The translations under genes were made by a program, and so were the position numbers. The notes under the pieces were generated by a model that was not told the DNA's origin, made no database searches, and saw only the letters and a program-made list of their open reading frames with translations. Below are positions 1-12,200 of a stretch of 64,000 bases of DNA, piece by piece. Location of the stretch: positions 11,002,327-11,066,326 of the forward strand of contig OY718803.1 of the NCBI GenBank assembly GCA_963070105.1, written 5' to 3'. Source of the stretch: Litomosoides sigmodontis (taxonomy: Eukaryota; Nematoda; Chromadorea; Rhabditida; Onchocercidae). Position 1 is the stretch's first letter. Each line of letters starts with the position of its first letter.

Positions 1-337
1 CGAAATGCTTAGCCATTCATCGTTAAATCCTTGCAATGAGACATTCATGACCAATTTATCTCTTAAGCCACAATTCCTTTCTTTCACTTTATTTCTTATT
101 TTTGTCTTAGTATTCAGTTCAAACACAACTAAGAAGGAGGAATGATTCTAATAATACAATTGAAAATATCAAAAGATCATAATTTTTAAAGAAAAAATCA
201 AAAACTCCGACATCCAGATTCTGCTTTTACCAGATCCCAAGTTTTCACAAATAAGACTTCACATCGGTTAAGAACTTTAACAAATGAGTTAATAACCAAC
301 TAATTATTTATTAAAATATATTCATAAAATGGCAAAC

Positions 338-1868
338 CTGGTTTAAGACAGATTCTGCTCCAAGGATATAGTCAAAGTTCGATTGTAAGCCAGCGATTTC
401 TGCCGGAGAATTGGGTTGAACTTGCACAACATGCCAAACATTTTCACGAGCACCTTCAAATGAGCAGAATCGAATTGAAATACCGAGTAGTCCTTGCCCA
501 CCCCACATTTGAGATGGTGTGATTTGCGTCTGCCGAACTGTTTGAGTTTTGCTAGAAATGAAAAGTAATTACTGGAAACAAGTATACAAACTGACTGCTT
601 CACTGACGGAAAACTAAATTTAAAATGTAAATACTCAAGAAAGAACGTAATCACCCATTTTGACGTAATCACGCCATCGTACAAAATGTAAGTGAAGAAA
701 TCTTACCAAAAAAGAAGCAATGTCCCACAAAAGACATTTAAGGCTTTAACGATGTTAATATACTAGCAGACAGGTAATAAAGGTATCCAATGAATAAACA
801 ACTTACCTATTATAAACGGTGAGTTCTAACGGCCGTTCCACATGTTGCTTTAAAATATCCTTTAAAGTATCATTATCTGAATCCTGAAATAAAAACCATA
901 TTACTATAATAACTACTTCTCACCCACATATAAAAGCATCTCAAATTCTATCTGCATTTCACAATAATACACCAATGGCTACTCGACATTCTGCAACCTT
1001 TACTACGTATTTTCTTTGATAACCAAAACGTTTCTATTAGCACGACTACCGACACCATTAAACATAACATTATGAGATCCCAATAACATCGTCATGTCAA
1101 TTAGCAAATACTAGGATAAGTCGAGTTATCAACTACGATGTTATTCTGTGCCGACATATAAAAAATGACACAAATTTGCCTTTCATGAGCTTGTTCACTT
1201 TTTTCAGGTGTTTTATGTACAATCTAAGTTACGAAATAGTTCGGCATCTGCGGTCCTGTAATACTCAACGCGCAGTGTACTTGACGGCACTGTCCTAACC
1301 TCCGAAAAAAAATGGAGCAAAGTAAATACTTACCAGCCGTGTGTTTCCAATACAAACAATAAAATCGAAAAATGGTTCTAGTCCAGCAGCTTGCCCAGGT
1401 GAATTGTCTTGTACCTAAATGTTTTTTGGAGTTGATTTCTTGCGCAAAAACAAAGAACAGGAAATGATCATAAACGATGAATGAAACGCAATACGAAAAT
1501 TTTGAAATAGTATTGAGAAATTTGATGTGGCAAGGTGAATGAAAAGTTAATTAATCGAACTGTATTATTCTATATTACTTTTATTTTATTCGATATAATA
1601 TCAGTTCAAAAGCAACTTTATAGCAATCGCTACATTTAAATTCAAATTCTGATTAAAATTTCGGCATTGGCAGAAGTATAAAGAAAGCTCATAATTTTCC
1701 GTAATACCAATGTGCAATAATCGGCTGTAAGAAGATATCAGCCCATAACTCATACCATTTAATAAACAATCACTAGAAAGAAAATGTAAAAAGAAATAAG
1801 CTAACTCTTAATACGTGATAGCCATCGGTACCACCACCAGGAATATTTGCGCTCCCAGAGTTCCCCAT
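338..1868 (-). CDS. GORASP: GRASP55/65 Golgi reassembly-stacking protein, 5' half (gene continues beyond left edge)
   Basis: Peripheral Golgi protein that tethers cisternae through two PDZ-like GRASP domains. Four exons are visible: 1806-1868, 1334-1414, 807-883 and 338-551. All splice phases agree (0, 0, 2, 0). The start is MGNSG, keeping the N-terminal Gly that GRASPs myristoylate, followed by the family hallmark [13 protein letters not shown]. The first PDZ has [15 protein letters not shown] and [19 protein letters not shown]. The second begins [20 protein letters not shown] and continues with NVWHVV and NSPAEIAGL. The last visible residues are ESVLNQ followed by a GT donor. The rest of PDZ2 and the Pro/Ser-rich tail must lie left of base 1, because bases 1-337 show no further exon. 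The 5' end faces CDC40 about 900 bp away. Confidence 0.93.
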
Positions 1869-2769
1869 TGAATGTGTTGCAACAAAATCTGCAATGACCA
1901 ATTAGCTACTGTTTGGAATTAAAATACATGGTAGCTGCGTTATCATTTACGTATATGCACAGCATAACTCGAAACTAGCTTTTTCTCTTTTTATGTCCTA
2001 GAATGAGGTAATTGGACTTGAAAAGATTTGACCATTCATCAAAATTTTACAATATGTCAAAAAGGAATGTGGCAACACTCAACAACATCTCATAAACCAA
2101 TATCAAACTAATCACAAAATCATATCTGAACTTCGATCAAAACTTCAAAACAGATATTACAACCCCATCCAGACCCAAGGTAATGCCACCGAGCAGCTCG
2201 CGAACAGTCTGTATCTGTGATCTCAAATAGCGCTGACATTGTGCTGCTAAAGTTTCAAACTAGCAACTTCGGCAACCTGCCAAAAATTATCCATGTGTGT
2301 TTTGAGCGACAATTTTGCTTTTTTGGAGAAGGTTAAAATCTATTTAATTACTTCTTTCTGCTCTTGGATCGAAAATGTGTGATAGTTGTGGCTGTGACTA
2401 TTTCAGTTCTATTTTAAACATTTTGCTTATGTTCAAGTATCCGGAAATTTTGTTAGTGAACGACATTGTTTTGTTGGAAGATTGGAAGTACGTGAGAATG
2501 CCCGCTTTAGCTTGTTGTAAACTTATCACGCAAAAGTGGCACTAGTACTTTTTACTATTGAGAAAAGAGTTGGTTCCAAAAGTCGACTGGCATAGTCTAG
2601 TTTCATGTCATAAATGTTATCGAAATATTGCACTAAATGCATTTTATTTTGGCTTTAATCAAATTGGATTTTAGCTCTAAGTGAACTGGACAGTGGAGCT
2701 CTGTGTTGCATATCGCAGTTCATGTACGTTGCGAAAAAGTATATTTATTCATAGTAATAAAGCTTTAGG
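1869..2769. promoter_or_regulatory. Shared 5' region between GRASP (-) and CDC40 (+)
   Basis: About 900 bp separate two divergently transcribed housekeeping genes, and I found no coding exon in it. It must hold the 5' UTRs and promoters of both genes. I could not single out a TATA box or other core element. Inferred from gene geometry only. Confidence 0.4.
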
Positions 2770-5700
2770 ATGGATTTGCTTCAAGCTTATCCGGCAAGCA
2801 GTGATGGTGCTTCTTCAGATACGGACGATGATGGCGAGTTAACACATTGTAAAATGATAACATTAAAAAATTGCAAGTCAGTTTCTCTTGCTAGTGAACT
2901 TGCACCTATTGTGGGTACAAAAATGGATGTCGGTGGTTTACGGATCGTCGATCCACAAACTAAAGAGCTCAGTTATAATCCAAAATACGAAGAACTTTTC
3001 CAGCCTGTGGTATTATTTCTTGTTTGGCATTCATTAAAGGAATTCAGAACTAGTTTATTGTTGAAATTCTGTCTAACAATAATCTAAGCTTGAAATTGGA
3101 ACAGAATTGGCCAGTTATATTCGGCATATGATTTTTTCAATCTTTCAGAAAAGAAGCCAGTTTATTATTGAAAGTCCAATTCGGGACTTTTGATTTGCAA
3201 CATTTTTTTGAGATAGTGAGGTGGAAAAAAATAACGGAATGCACTATTTAGGCATTCGCTTGTTTTTGAGATTTATTTATACTTAACCTTCACTGTCACT
3301 TTTCAAATAAGTAATTCTATGAATGATTCTTGTTCTTGTCATTGGTCTTCATTAACATCAGGTGCTCAAGGCTTTAATAATTGTTTGAACTTCAATTTTT
3401 GAGGTACTTACTGACTGCGAATCAAATTTTTTATATTTCTGTGTTTTACTATTTCTCTTATTTTTTCTAGGTTGGACCATCAAATCCTTTCAAGTCGGCC
3501 AACCAAACAGCGCCAAAAAATATGTTAACTGGTTTTGTGGAATCAGCACATGTGAATAATTTCCAGTTCGAACAACAGATCAGATCTTTCGATACGTTAG
3601 GATTTGCTCTTGATCCATCCGCCGACCAATCCTGTCAATTTATCGGTGATACAAAGAAGGTGTTGTGAGGTTTTCAAAAATTTGTAGCCGATGGAGATTT
3701 TCCAAAAATGTACAGATATGGTGATTTTTGGTTCCTTTCTCACTCGTGCCGTTTATGATTTTTATGTTCTAGGCTCAGGAAATGCATGGTGCAAGTCTTT
3801 TCGAAGGACAGAAAACAGGTGGGGAAAAACGTAGGAGAAAACGAAATATGGATTCCAGCGATGTGGAGGGATATACTGGTATTGGCTGTTAAAATTTTCT
3901 CTGCTCTCTGATTTTTTCGGAACTGTTATGTTTTTAATCTTGTGAAATAAGTGATCTTTATTTTGTCTGCTTATATTTTATGCATATTGTACTCCATATC
4001 GAAGCAAAACGAATCTTAGGACCTTGGGCAAGATTTGAGGATGAAGTGGAAATAGCAAGACCAGATTCGGAATTAGCAAAGGAGTTAGAAGAAATCGTTA
4101 AAAAACGTCAAAAAAGGAGTCGAGCAGGTCGTAAAGCAGCACAGCAGCAAGAAACTATTGCAGATGAATCTTCTACATTGCATCGTATGGTTTTCTTTTC
4201 GTATGCAAATAGTGTATTACTAAGCTGTTTTGTATTTGAGGGTACATCTGGGAAAGAGTGTAGGTCTTATCTCATTTTTGCAAGGCCAATAACCTATTAC
4301 TCTAAATAACTCATAGGAGTTGAATTATATTTGAAAAAAATTATAACTGGAGTTGGAAATTAATTTGATGATTTCTTTCAAGCCGTTCGTTTTAGTAAAG
4401 GAAGCGGAGGATTATCTGGGTCGTTCTTTTATGCATGCACCTCAGTATATTGGTGTCAATTTACGTGAGGATCATGTACCAGAGCGTTGTTTCATACCTA
4501 AAAAACATGTTCACACTTATCGTGGGCATAACAAGGGCATCAACTGTTTGCGGTGGTTCCCGAAAAGCGCACATTTGTTCCTCAGTTCTGCTATGGATGG
4601 CAAGGTTAGGAAAATAATTCGAATGTTCACTGTTACTTTACTGAGTCTTTCTCCTAGATCTTTTCCATTCCTTTTTTGGGTTTTGTTGTGCATGTGGCAA
4701 CACTGGTTTATGATTGACATGTTTGCATTGTATCACATTTTCCACACTTTCATTAGCCGTCTTCTATTTGGGACATTTGTTTATGTTGAAACTTTTTGAG
4801 TTGCTATTAGGGCACCGAAATTCTCTATGAAAAATTATAAGTTCTTATATTAGATTAAACTGTGGGAAGTGTATGGAAAACGAAGTGTGGTAAGGACTTA
4901 CACAGGGCACAAAATGTCGGTTAAAGATGTTACCTTTAACAGTGATGGTACCGAATTCCTTTCCGCATCTTTCGATAGATACATAAAATTATGGGACACT
5001 GAGACAGGTTGTTTTCTTTATTATTGTTTTATAGTTTGTTTCCATAAATTTATTTGGCTTAGAAATTTTTATATCAAGGTTTTTAAGATTTTTTCAACTG
5101 TGCAGTTCTTGAAATTTTGTTCCTATATTTCCCACTGTATAATCAATTCATTCAACAGGCCAAGTTAAACAACGATTCCACACTGGTCATATACCGTTTT
5201 GTGTGAAATTTAATCCAGACGAAGACAAACAAAACATGTTTTTATCAGGCATGCAAAATAAGAAAATTTTACAGTGGGACACTCGCACCGGTGAAATTGT
5301 TCAGGTAATTTTCTTGTTTATTTTCCTGTAGTTTACTCAGTAGATTGACGTAATTTGTTTGGTTCATTTGTGCTCAATATGATGTTTAATTCAATTAATT
5401 TATAAGTTCAAATTCAAATTTATATTTATTTCAGGAATATGATCGTCACTTAGGCATCGTCAACTCAATAACATTTTTTGACAAAAATCGAAGATTTTGT
5501 TCCACTTCTGATGATAAGTCAATTCGAATATGGGAATGGTTAGCATTTCAGCGGTCGATTATGACAAATTGTTTGCTAGTCGTTTGCTTAGGTCTTTGAT
5601 GATACAGTTGTTTTCACCTGCTTTAAATTTTCCTGAGGTTTTGCCTTTCATTGGAGGATATAGTCGCTAGTAGCTTTTGAATGAAAAGAAAAGGCTTTCT

Positions 5701-6751
5701 ACAATCCTGATTGAGCTGCAATGTCTTTCCATGCTATCTTTCTGTAAAGCAATGAACCGATAAGTCGTAATTCATAGCACCGATTAGTGCACTTGCAATT
5801 AATCTTTTTAGGGAAATTCCTGTAGATACAAAGCTGATTCAGAATGCTGGTCTACACTCGATACCAACCATGACAAAGTCTCCAACAGGTTAGTAAGTCT
5901 TCCGAAAATTTGGCCTAATGTTGTGACAGCTTTATTACAGTTTTAAAGGAAAATGTTCTTTCCTTATTACAATTTATTTTAAAATAGTAGTCTTTTAAAC
6001 TCACTTCAGAAAAATGGATCGTTGGTCAGTCAATGGATAATCGTATTGTATTATTTCAACTAATTGATGATAAATTACGATTTGCCAAGAAAAAAGCATT
6101 CAAAGGGCACAATGTTGCTGGTTATGCGTGTTCAGTCGATTTTTCACCAGATATGAGGTTTGTTCATTAAGAAATCGTTTTTGCGTGTTATTTGGAATAT
6201 TGTAATCAAAATATGATCTGGAATGGATGAATTGCTTAGTTATGTGGGAGTGCAAAGATTTTCATTGAAATTCTGAAAATTTCTTACGATTTTCAAAATG
6301 CTCAATCTAGGGCATCTAAACAGTTTTATTCTTTTTTATAGAACAAAAAATTATGAATGATATCTCCCTATTGGTCATTTATTGGTTGCTGGGTCCAACA
6401 TGCTTTTGGAAACAAGTCCTTGAGATTATCGGCTTTCGTTCTCTAATCTTTATTGTTATATCATTGTTTGATTATAACATTGGAGACTTCAACACTGTTT
6501 TTTTAGCATGAACTTTACAGCATTAGAGATCCAAGCTTTTTTACTGGAATAAATAAAGATGAAATATTTTCAGCTTCATAACATCGGGTGATGCAGATGG
6601 TAAAGTGTTCATTTGGGATTGGCGTAATCATAAAATAGTGGCGCGATGGAAAGCACATGATGATTGTGTTATCGCAACACTATGGCATCCACATGAAACT
6701 TCCAGGATGATAACCGGAAGTTGGGATAATGTGATTAAAATGTGGTCTTGA
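2770..6751 (+). CDS. CDC40: Pre-mRNA-processing factor 17 (CDC40/PRP17), complete
   Basis: WD40 spliceosomal protein acting at the second catalytic step. Eleven exons fit in phase: 2770-3009, 3471-3659, 3773-3878, 4020-4201, 4396-4604, 4854-5007, 5159-5304, 5435-5538, 5812-5888, 6010-6157, 6574-6751. The N-terminal half carries family blocks such as [25 protein letters not shown] and [12 protein letters not shown]. The linker has [12 protein letters not shown] and [11 protein letters not shown]. The C-terminal half is a WD40 propeller, with repeats ending [38 protein letters not shown] and IKMWS-stop. [16 protein letters not shown] and [12 protein letters not shown] match the animal family closely. 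Exon 5 joins best at the ttttag ending at 4395; an upstream caag acceptor would break the frame. The alternating blocks and full propeller make the identity secure. Confidence 0.96.
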
Positions 6752-6876
6752 ATGTACTTTCTTTTTGTTTTTATAAGATCTCTGAGTAGATTTCTGAGAT
6801 TCCAAGAATTTTTAGGATTCCACAGTGCTCTTCGTTGGCAGTTTTAATTTCATTAGCAACAAGTTTTCGACAGAAT

Positions 6877-6882
6877 AATAAA
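6877..6882 (+). promoter_or_regulatory. AATAAA polyadenylation signal of CDC40
   Basis: Canonical AATAAA lies 126 bp after the CDC40 stop codon, on the coding strand. It is the first such hexamer downstream of the gene. Confidence 0.6.
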
Positions 6883-7264
6883 ACTGTAATCCTAAGATTC
6901 GATTCGAAAATATATTTTTTTGTGGACTTTTCAAAGTTGATTTTTCATAATTCATCTATTTTTCATGCTGTTTTCATTGCGCCTTAATTTAGTATTGTTG
7001 TTTGCCAAGACTAAGAATGCGGTATTGTAATTTAAATGAATTTTGGCCCGCCATATTGAAGAAAATAATTGGTTGTAAATTTTACCGCTTTCTTTTCCTA
7101 GATATGCTCTTTTCATGTTGTTTTTTAATTGTTTCCTCAATTCATGTATGAATGAAGTTTCAGAAGATGAATTTTTTCAACTAGACAAGATAGTATCAAT
7201 TTACATATTCTATACATATATATGGATGTCAAAAGTGATTTGGTACCACAGGTCTTAGGCAATT

Positions 7265-7420
7265 TTATTGCGAAGCGAGATTAATCTCATGAAGAGATTT
7301 TTCTGAGAGAGTCTCATTGTATGGTCGCCAGGTCCCGGTAATAACAGTAAGCTTAGACTCTGTCGATGTGGGAGCACCTTGGGTGACTGCCCTACTGAGC
7401 TCGGTGGCAATGATATATTC
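7265..7420 (-). other. Isolated open segment, possible exon or gene relic
   Basis: A GC-richer island in AT-rich intergenic DNA. On the minus strand it reads open for about 51 codons, including TELSRAVTQGAPTSTESK and GTWRPYNETLSEKS, and ends in TAA at 7267-7265. The start follows a TAG at 7423-7421 that could serve as an acceptor. No partner exon is evident on this strand. It could be a terminal exon of a lost gene, a mobile-element fragment, or a structured RNA. I do not recognise the peptide. Confidence 0.22.
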
Positions 7421-7640
7421 TAGTTAACATGATTTTAATGTGCTGCGCTGTTTAGTTTCAGATGAGTGGTCAAGGTCTGCTTTCAAGAAGTTGTGAAAGG
7501 AATTAAAAATATAGTGCAATTTTTGAGGTACTTCTAAAACCTATATATACATAGCAAGAGTTCTAACAACTTGATTCGTTCCAATCAATATATTCCCATC
7601 TCTGAGCAAAACCTTGAGAAAAAAGTCACCAAGGACTTTT

Positions 7641-7659
7641 GCAAGTCCAGCTTTTTCAG
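7641..7659 (+). promoter_or_regulatory. Likely SL trans-splice acceptor of the mL52 gene
   Basis: The pyrimidine run and CAG (ctttttcag) end exactly one base before the start ATG at 7660, with no upstream coding exon in phase. In nematodes this arrangement marks addition of the spliced leader to a very short 5' UTR. Confidence 0.55.
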
Positions 7660-8483
7660 ATGCTGTGCATGCGTGCATTACGTCTACCAAGTGTTGGACC
7701 CATATATAGCAGCCGTCACGCTTATCGAGTTAAGTTCTTGCGCGATTTCAACAAAAAAAGCGAACCGAAATTGAGGACAGTCCCAACGAAGTGGAAAGGC
7801 CGTGTGCAATGGTGGAAAGAACCGTAAGTTGTTAGCTGTATTATCAGTGCCTATATTATGTCGCGATGAAGTTTTGTTTTCTGGTTTCCTTCTCATAACA
7901 TACTGATTATTCTACTCACGTTTGTCTTTACCTCCATAAACGACTCTTTTTAATTTTTCAGTATCTACATCTCACCACATGTGAATGTTTTACAAAGAGG
8001 AGTCGACTTCACTTTTCAAGGTTATTATTTCGTTGGAGAAAATTTGTTGCCAATGAGACTGCTAGACCTATAATGCCATTTGTGCACTGTATATTGACAT
8101 GAAATTTAAGTTTGTGTTTATTTATAGCAAGCGAAATTTTTCTAGTTTTAAATTTGAAATAGGATAAGGTTGAATAATCGCATTCAGCTCATAAAATTTC
8201 AGATGGTCGACAGGTCTATGTGACATCTCTAGATGAGCTGCAGAGGAAAAAAGAGCAAATTCAGTTGGGGGTAAGTGCTCTTCATTTTGCAATGAATTTG
8301 GTTTTCTAATGGAAGTTTTAAGAAAATAATTTTCTAGCGTTTCAGAAGCAAATTGTTAAACTTCTTGGTGAAGTGCGAGAAGCAGAAGAAATGTATAAGC
8401 AACATTTGGAAGTCGAAAAGCTAGAAAATCAGAGAAGACTTACAATAGCGCCGCTGCCAAAAGGTACTCAAGAAATATCATAA
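7660..8483 (+). CDS. MRPL52: Probable mitochondrial ribosomal protein mL52
   Basis: Exons 7660-7823, 7962-8020, 8203-8270 and 8346-8483 join in phase to give 142 residues. The start ATG directly follows ctttttcag, a textbook spliced-leader acceptor. That decides this start over upstream in-frame codons. The N-terminus (MLCMRALRLPSVG...SSRHAYRVKF) is basic and short like a mitochondrial presequence. The middle has QWWKEPIYISPHVNV, and then a DGR motif. The end is a charged helix (FQ-like start, KQIVKLLGEVREAEEMYKQH) closing with PLPKG. The order DGR, then long helix, then LPKG is what mL52 shows, so the call rests on pattern resemblance and length, not strong identity. It lies 0.9 kb downstream of CDC40 on the same strand and may share an operon with it. 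Confidence 0.55.
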
Positions 8484-9239
8484 AAATGGATTGGATCTCG
8501 ACTGCTTTTGTGGAATGTATTATTCGCGTGGAATATATTTACCCTTTGCGATACGTGGTTATTTAAGAAACCTAATATGGCGAGTGTTTAAATGTATTCA
8601 AGTGTTCGAAATTGAAGTTGATCGCTTTTATTTGTAGGAGCACAAAGATTTAGAATTGAAATTTTTTTTCTTGTTTTTTAATTAGATTTATACATAAAAT
8701 GCTTGCACATATGTTGATCCTTAGTTTTTTAACATGTTCCTTTGAATTAAACTGATATATCAGTAATGATCATGTTTCATCGAAATGGCATACTTTTCGG
8801 TATCTTTCAACGAACGGATTTATGTTTCGTTCGCAAATAATATGATTGCTGACAGCAAAATCGAGCAATGCTCTAAAGAAGCAAATATATATAAAGAAGC
8901 AAAAAAGTTGTGTGGCCTTTTTTATATATTAATATGAGATGTAACATGGGAAAATTAAGATTCGAAAATTATTATTTGCGTAAGAATTTGACAGGCAATG
9001 TCAGGTGGAAAGTAAGCTTAGCGAAATTATATAACTGGGATAGTTCGTGTGTTTAATTAATGGAACGTCGACAAACAGCGTGATGAATATGCGTCTGCGC
9101 AATTGCGAGATTGCGTTCAATTAAATAAGCAAAATAGGCTTTATAAAATACGAATGGATGGCTTAGAAAACAAAATGTTTATGAAGGAATTTTGGGTAAC
9201 CACTGAAGAGGATTATTTGCCTTTCCGTTTTGCAAGATT

Positions 9240-12200
9240 TCAGGATGATATATCTATAAGGCAATTTGAAACTAAATAATTAGATGGGCTAAGCCAACGT
9301 TTAGCGGTGCGAATTTTTGCTGAAGATGCAGACCTGAAAATGTACAAATACTGTTCCCGAGTTTGTACCGATTGAGCACGTTTTCGACGTATGCAAGCGA
9401 CCATGTCTGGTACCACCAATTCATTGCCAGCTACTAATTGCATCAAGCAAAGTTCAATTGCAACTAGTGTACCACTACGGCCTACGCCAGCACTACAGTG
9501 TACCACCGTACATGTGGGAGAAATACGTGATTTTTTCAGCAAATAAAACGGTGTCTTATAATCATTTACTGGTATCTGAAATAGTCCAGCCTATATTAAG
9601 TATCTGTAATGGTTCTTTAAAAAAAAAATGCTTAGAACTTCAATACCTGTTTATCAGCCCATGATGTCCACTGGTAATGCACAACGGTGAGGTTTGTATT
9701 TTCCCTGCTAAGAAATAGTTGTGTTATGATAATGTCACCATTTTTTGATGTACTGCGTTCCCTCAATTCAATTTGTATTCCAGCATGCGTAATTGTCCTC
9801 ATTTTAAGCCTAAATTGCGAAGAAATTCCATCTTTTACGTACAACTGCTTTATATTTATTTTCCTTCTTCCATACTGATAACATTCAAAGTTATAAAATC
9901 CTTAAATTAACACATGAAAAATTTAAAGTAATATGCTAATACCTTATTTATACGAAAAAAAATAAAGAGTAAATCCAGTTAGGTTTCTGTGTGGTGTAAT
10001 ACAGAGAATTTGACGGAAGCATGATCGTTTTCGATTACGTTTAGTAAATCGATTACTCGATTATGATTTAGAATGATTTCTAATTTACAAACTAACGTTG
10101 GTAAATATTCAGCACACTTCACTTTTTGCTCTTCAACATATTTGCAAAGCATGAATATAAGTCCAGATCGTTCTTGCCAAATCATTTCCCAAAAATCGTT
10201 TACTGTATCTGGCAATGGACCCTATTAATGTTAAAAATAGTTAAAGATATCCCAGATAAACTGGTTTTGATTGTAGTTTTATAAAAATAAGTAATAATGA
10301 AGCAAAAACAAATAGAGAATGCACATTAATGATGGATTCATCCATCTGTCGACCCTAAAACTTTTGAAAAACATAAAAAGAAACTTAAGCATCTTTCGAC
10401 TAGAATTCCGTCCTTTACTTGAATTTATAAGAAAGTGAAAGTAATAGATAGGTAGTTGGTACTTGTGTAAGAATGAAATCGTTTTGGAGAACTTTATGGC
10501 GAACATAATTAGCATGTATATAGTCTCCATTTTCACGAGGTAAAATAACTCTGGTACTGTCCAAGCAATACACATCTAAATAATGATTAATTTCATTTTA
10601 AATTGTTAGTTTTTGAAAGTAAAATAAAATTTTTTTTTGAACTGTTAGTTTTTGAAAGTAAAATAAAATTTTCTAAACTTATATTATTGGGTGGGAAATA
10701 CTATTATGTGTATTACATACTGTATATGAGTACGGTGCATTGCAGCACCGCATTTAGCTGACAATTATCTTACTGATAAGCTTTCAACACCCATATGTAC
10801 ATGGAGTACAATGCTGAAATAGGGATCAAAAGTCATAGCTTGTGAAGTTGGAAGAAAAGCAAAAAATGAAAAATCACCGCTGTAACGATTTTTTTGATAA
10901 TTCACAGGGAGCATTCCGATAAAAGCTCGAGCTTTAGATGGTTTTACTGCTTGAATTCGTTCGTACTGTGCGATAAGTGTTTCAATAGAAGTTCGATTAC
11001 ACTGAAAATTAATTGCTTATATTAATTACTTCGCTGTTGAGCCTAGCTAGTATTCATCTTGCTGTATTTCTTATGGAGAATGTTATAATAAAATATGCAA
11101 TGAATGAATGCTTTTTACGTAGTTGACAAATTCTTTCACACGTTTTTGCATGCGTGTTTCATAGAGTCGTATTTCACCTTCTGCATTACTCGTTTGAGAT
11201 TCCTCCTGAGTTAAATGCACGTATAGGGATGGTCGTTCATTTTTAGTTACCTGTAATGAGTTGTGATTCCATTTTCTTTCGAAAAGTTATTATCGAGAAA
11301 TAATGCAATGATAAAGTAAATTTAAATTACTTGGCGTGATGTGCTTGTTTGCGTTAAATTTACAGCAAACGATTTTGCCAAACTGTTGTTGTCAGTGGGC
11401 TTGTTAGTAATCTGATCTGAAACACATTGTACTGCTAATGATTGTACTATTTCCTGAACATCACGCCACACCCTTGAACTTAGTGGTCATTTGCGCGCAC
11501 ACACACACTACACCGCCTCAAAGCAATCCGTAGTGATTTTTTGCACATGAATGACATACGACTTGATTGTTCATAGAGAAGAAGGAGAAGCGTACTTTGA
11601 ACTGAGCGACTCTTCACTTGAGGTTGTTGCCGTAGCACTTTAGCCACCCCTATAACAATCACTGGGATATTTCGATTAATAATCGTCATTTCAAACTTTG
11701 CAGTGATCAAGCGAAAGCTTCTTCAGCATTAACTTCACATACCTCACTTCACTTTGGGCTTGAATTTAACTTATTTGGTTAAAAGATTGGACATGGAGAA
11801 TCAAATCATTGAAGTGTATTTAATGAGAAAGAATTTTCATCTTACTGGTTTTCTTCTTCGAACCACTGCTGCTGCAAAAATTAATAAGGTTGAAATACTC
11901 TGCATTATCTGCGATGGCTCAATTTTATAATTATAATCAAATGCCTCATATGTTGAACAACACGTAATTTTCTTTCATTGCGCTGTTCAAAAAGCAAACT
12001 TTAGGTCAGCTTACGATCAATTTTGATAGGAGGAATTATTGTAAGCAGCAGTAATAATTAATAATAATATAATTAATGATAATAATAAATAATGAATAAT
12101 AATGAATAAAATATTTGCAACGGAAATCAAGTCAGAAAATACCTTGTAGATGGACTCTCAGTATTTTCTGTTTCTTCACGTTCCTGAAAAAGCATATTTA

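Noticed and set aside
7265..7420. Structured non-coding RNA (SRP, snRNA, 5S-like)
   Set aside because: Compared by eye with known landmark motifs of U1-U6, 5S, SRP, RNase P/MRP and SL RNA; none present. The open minus frame is the simpler reading.
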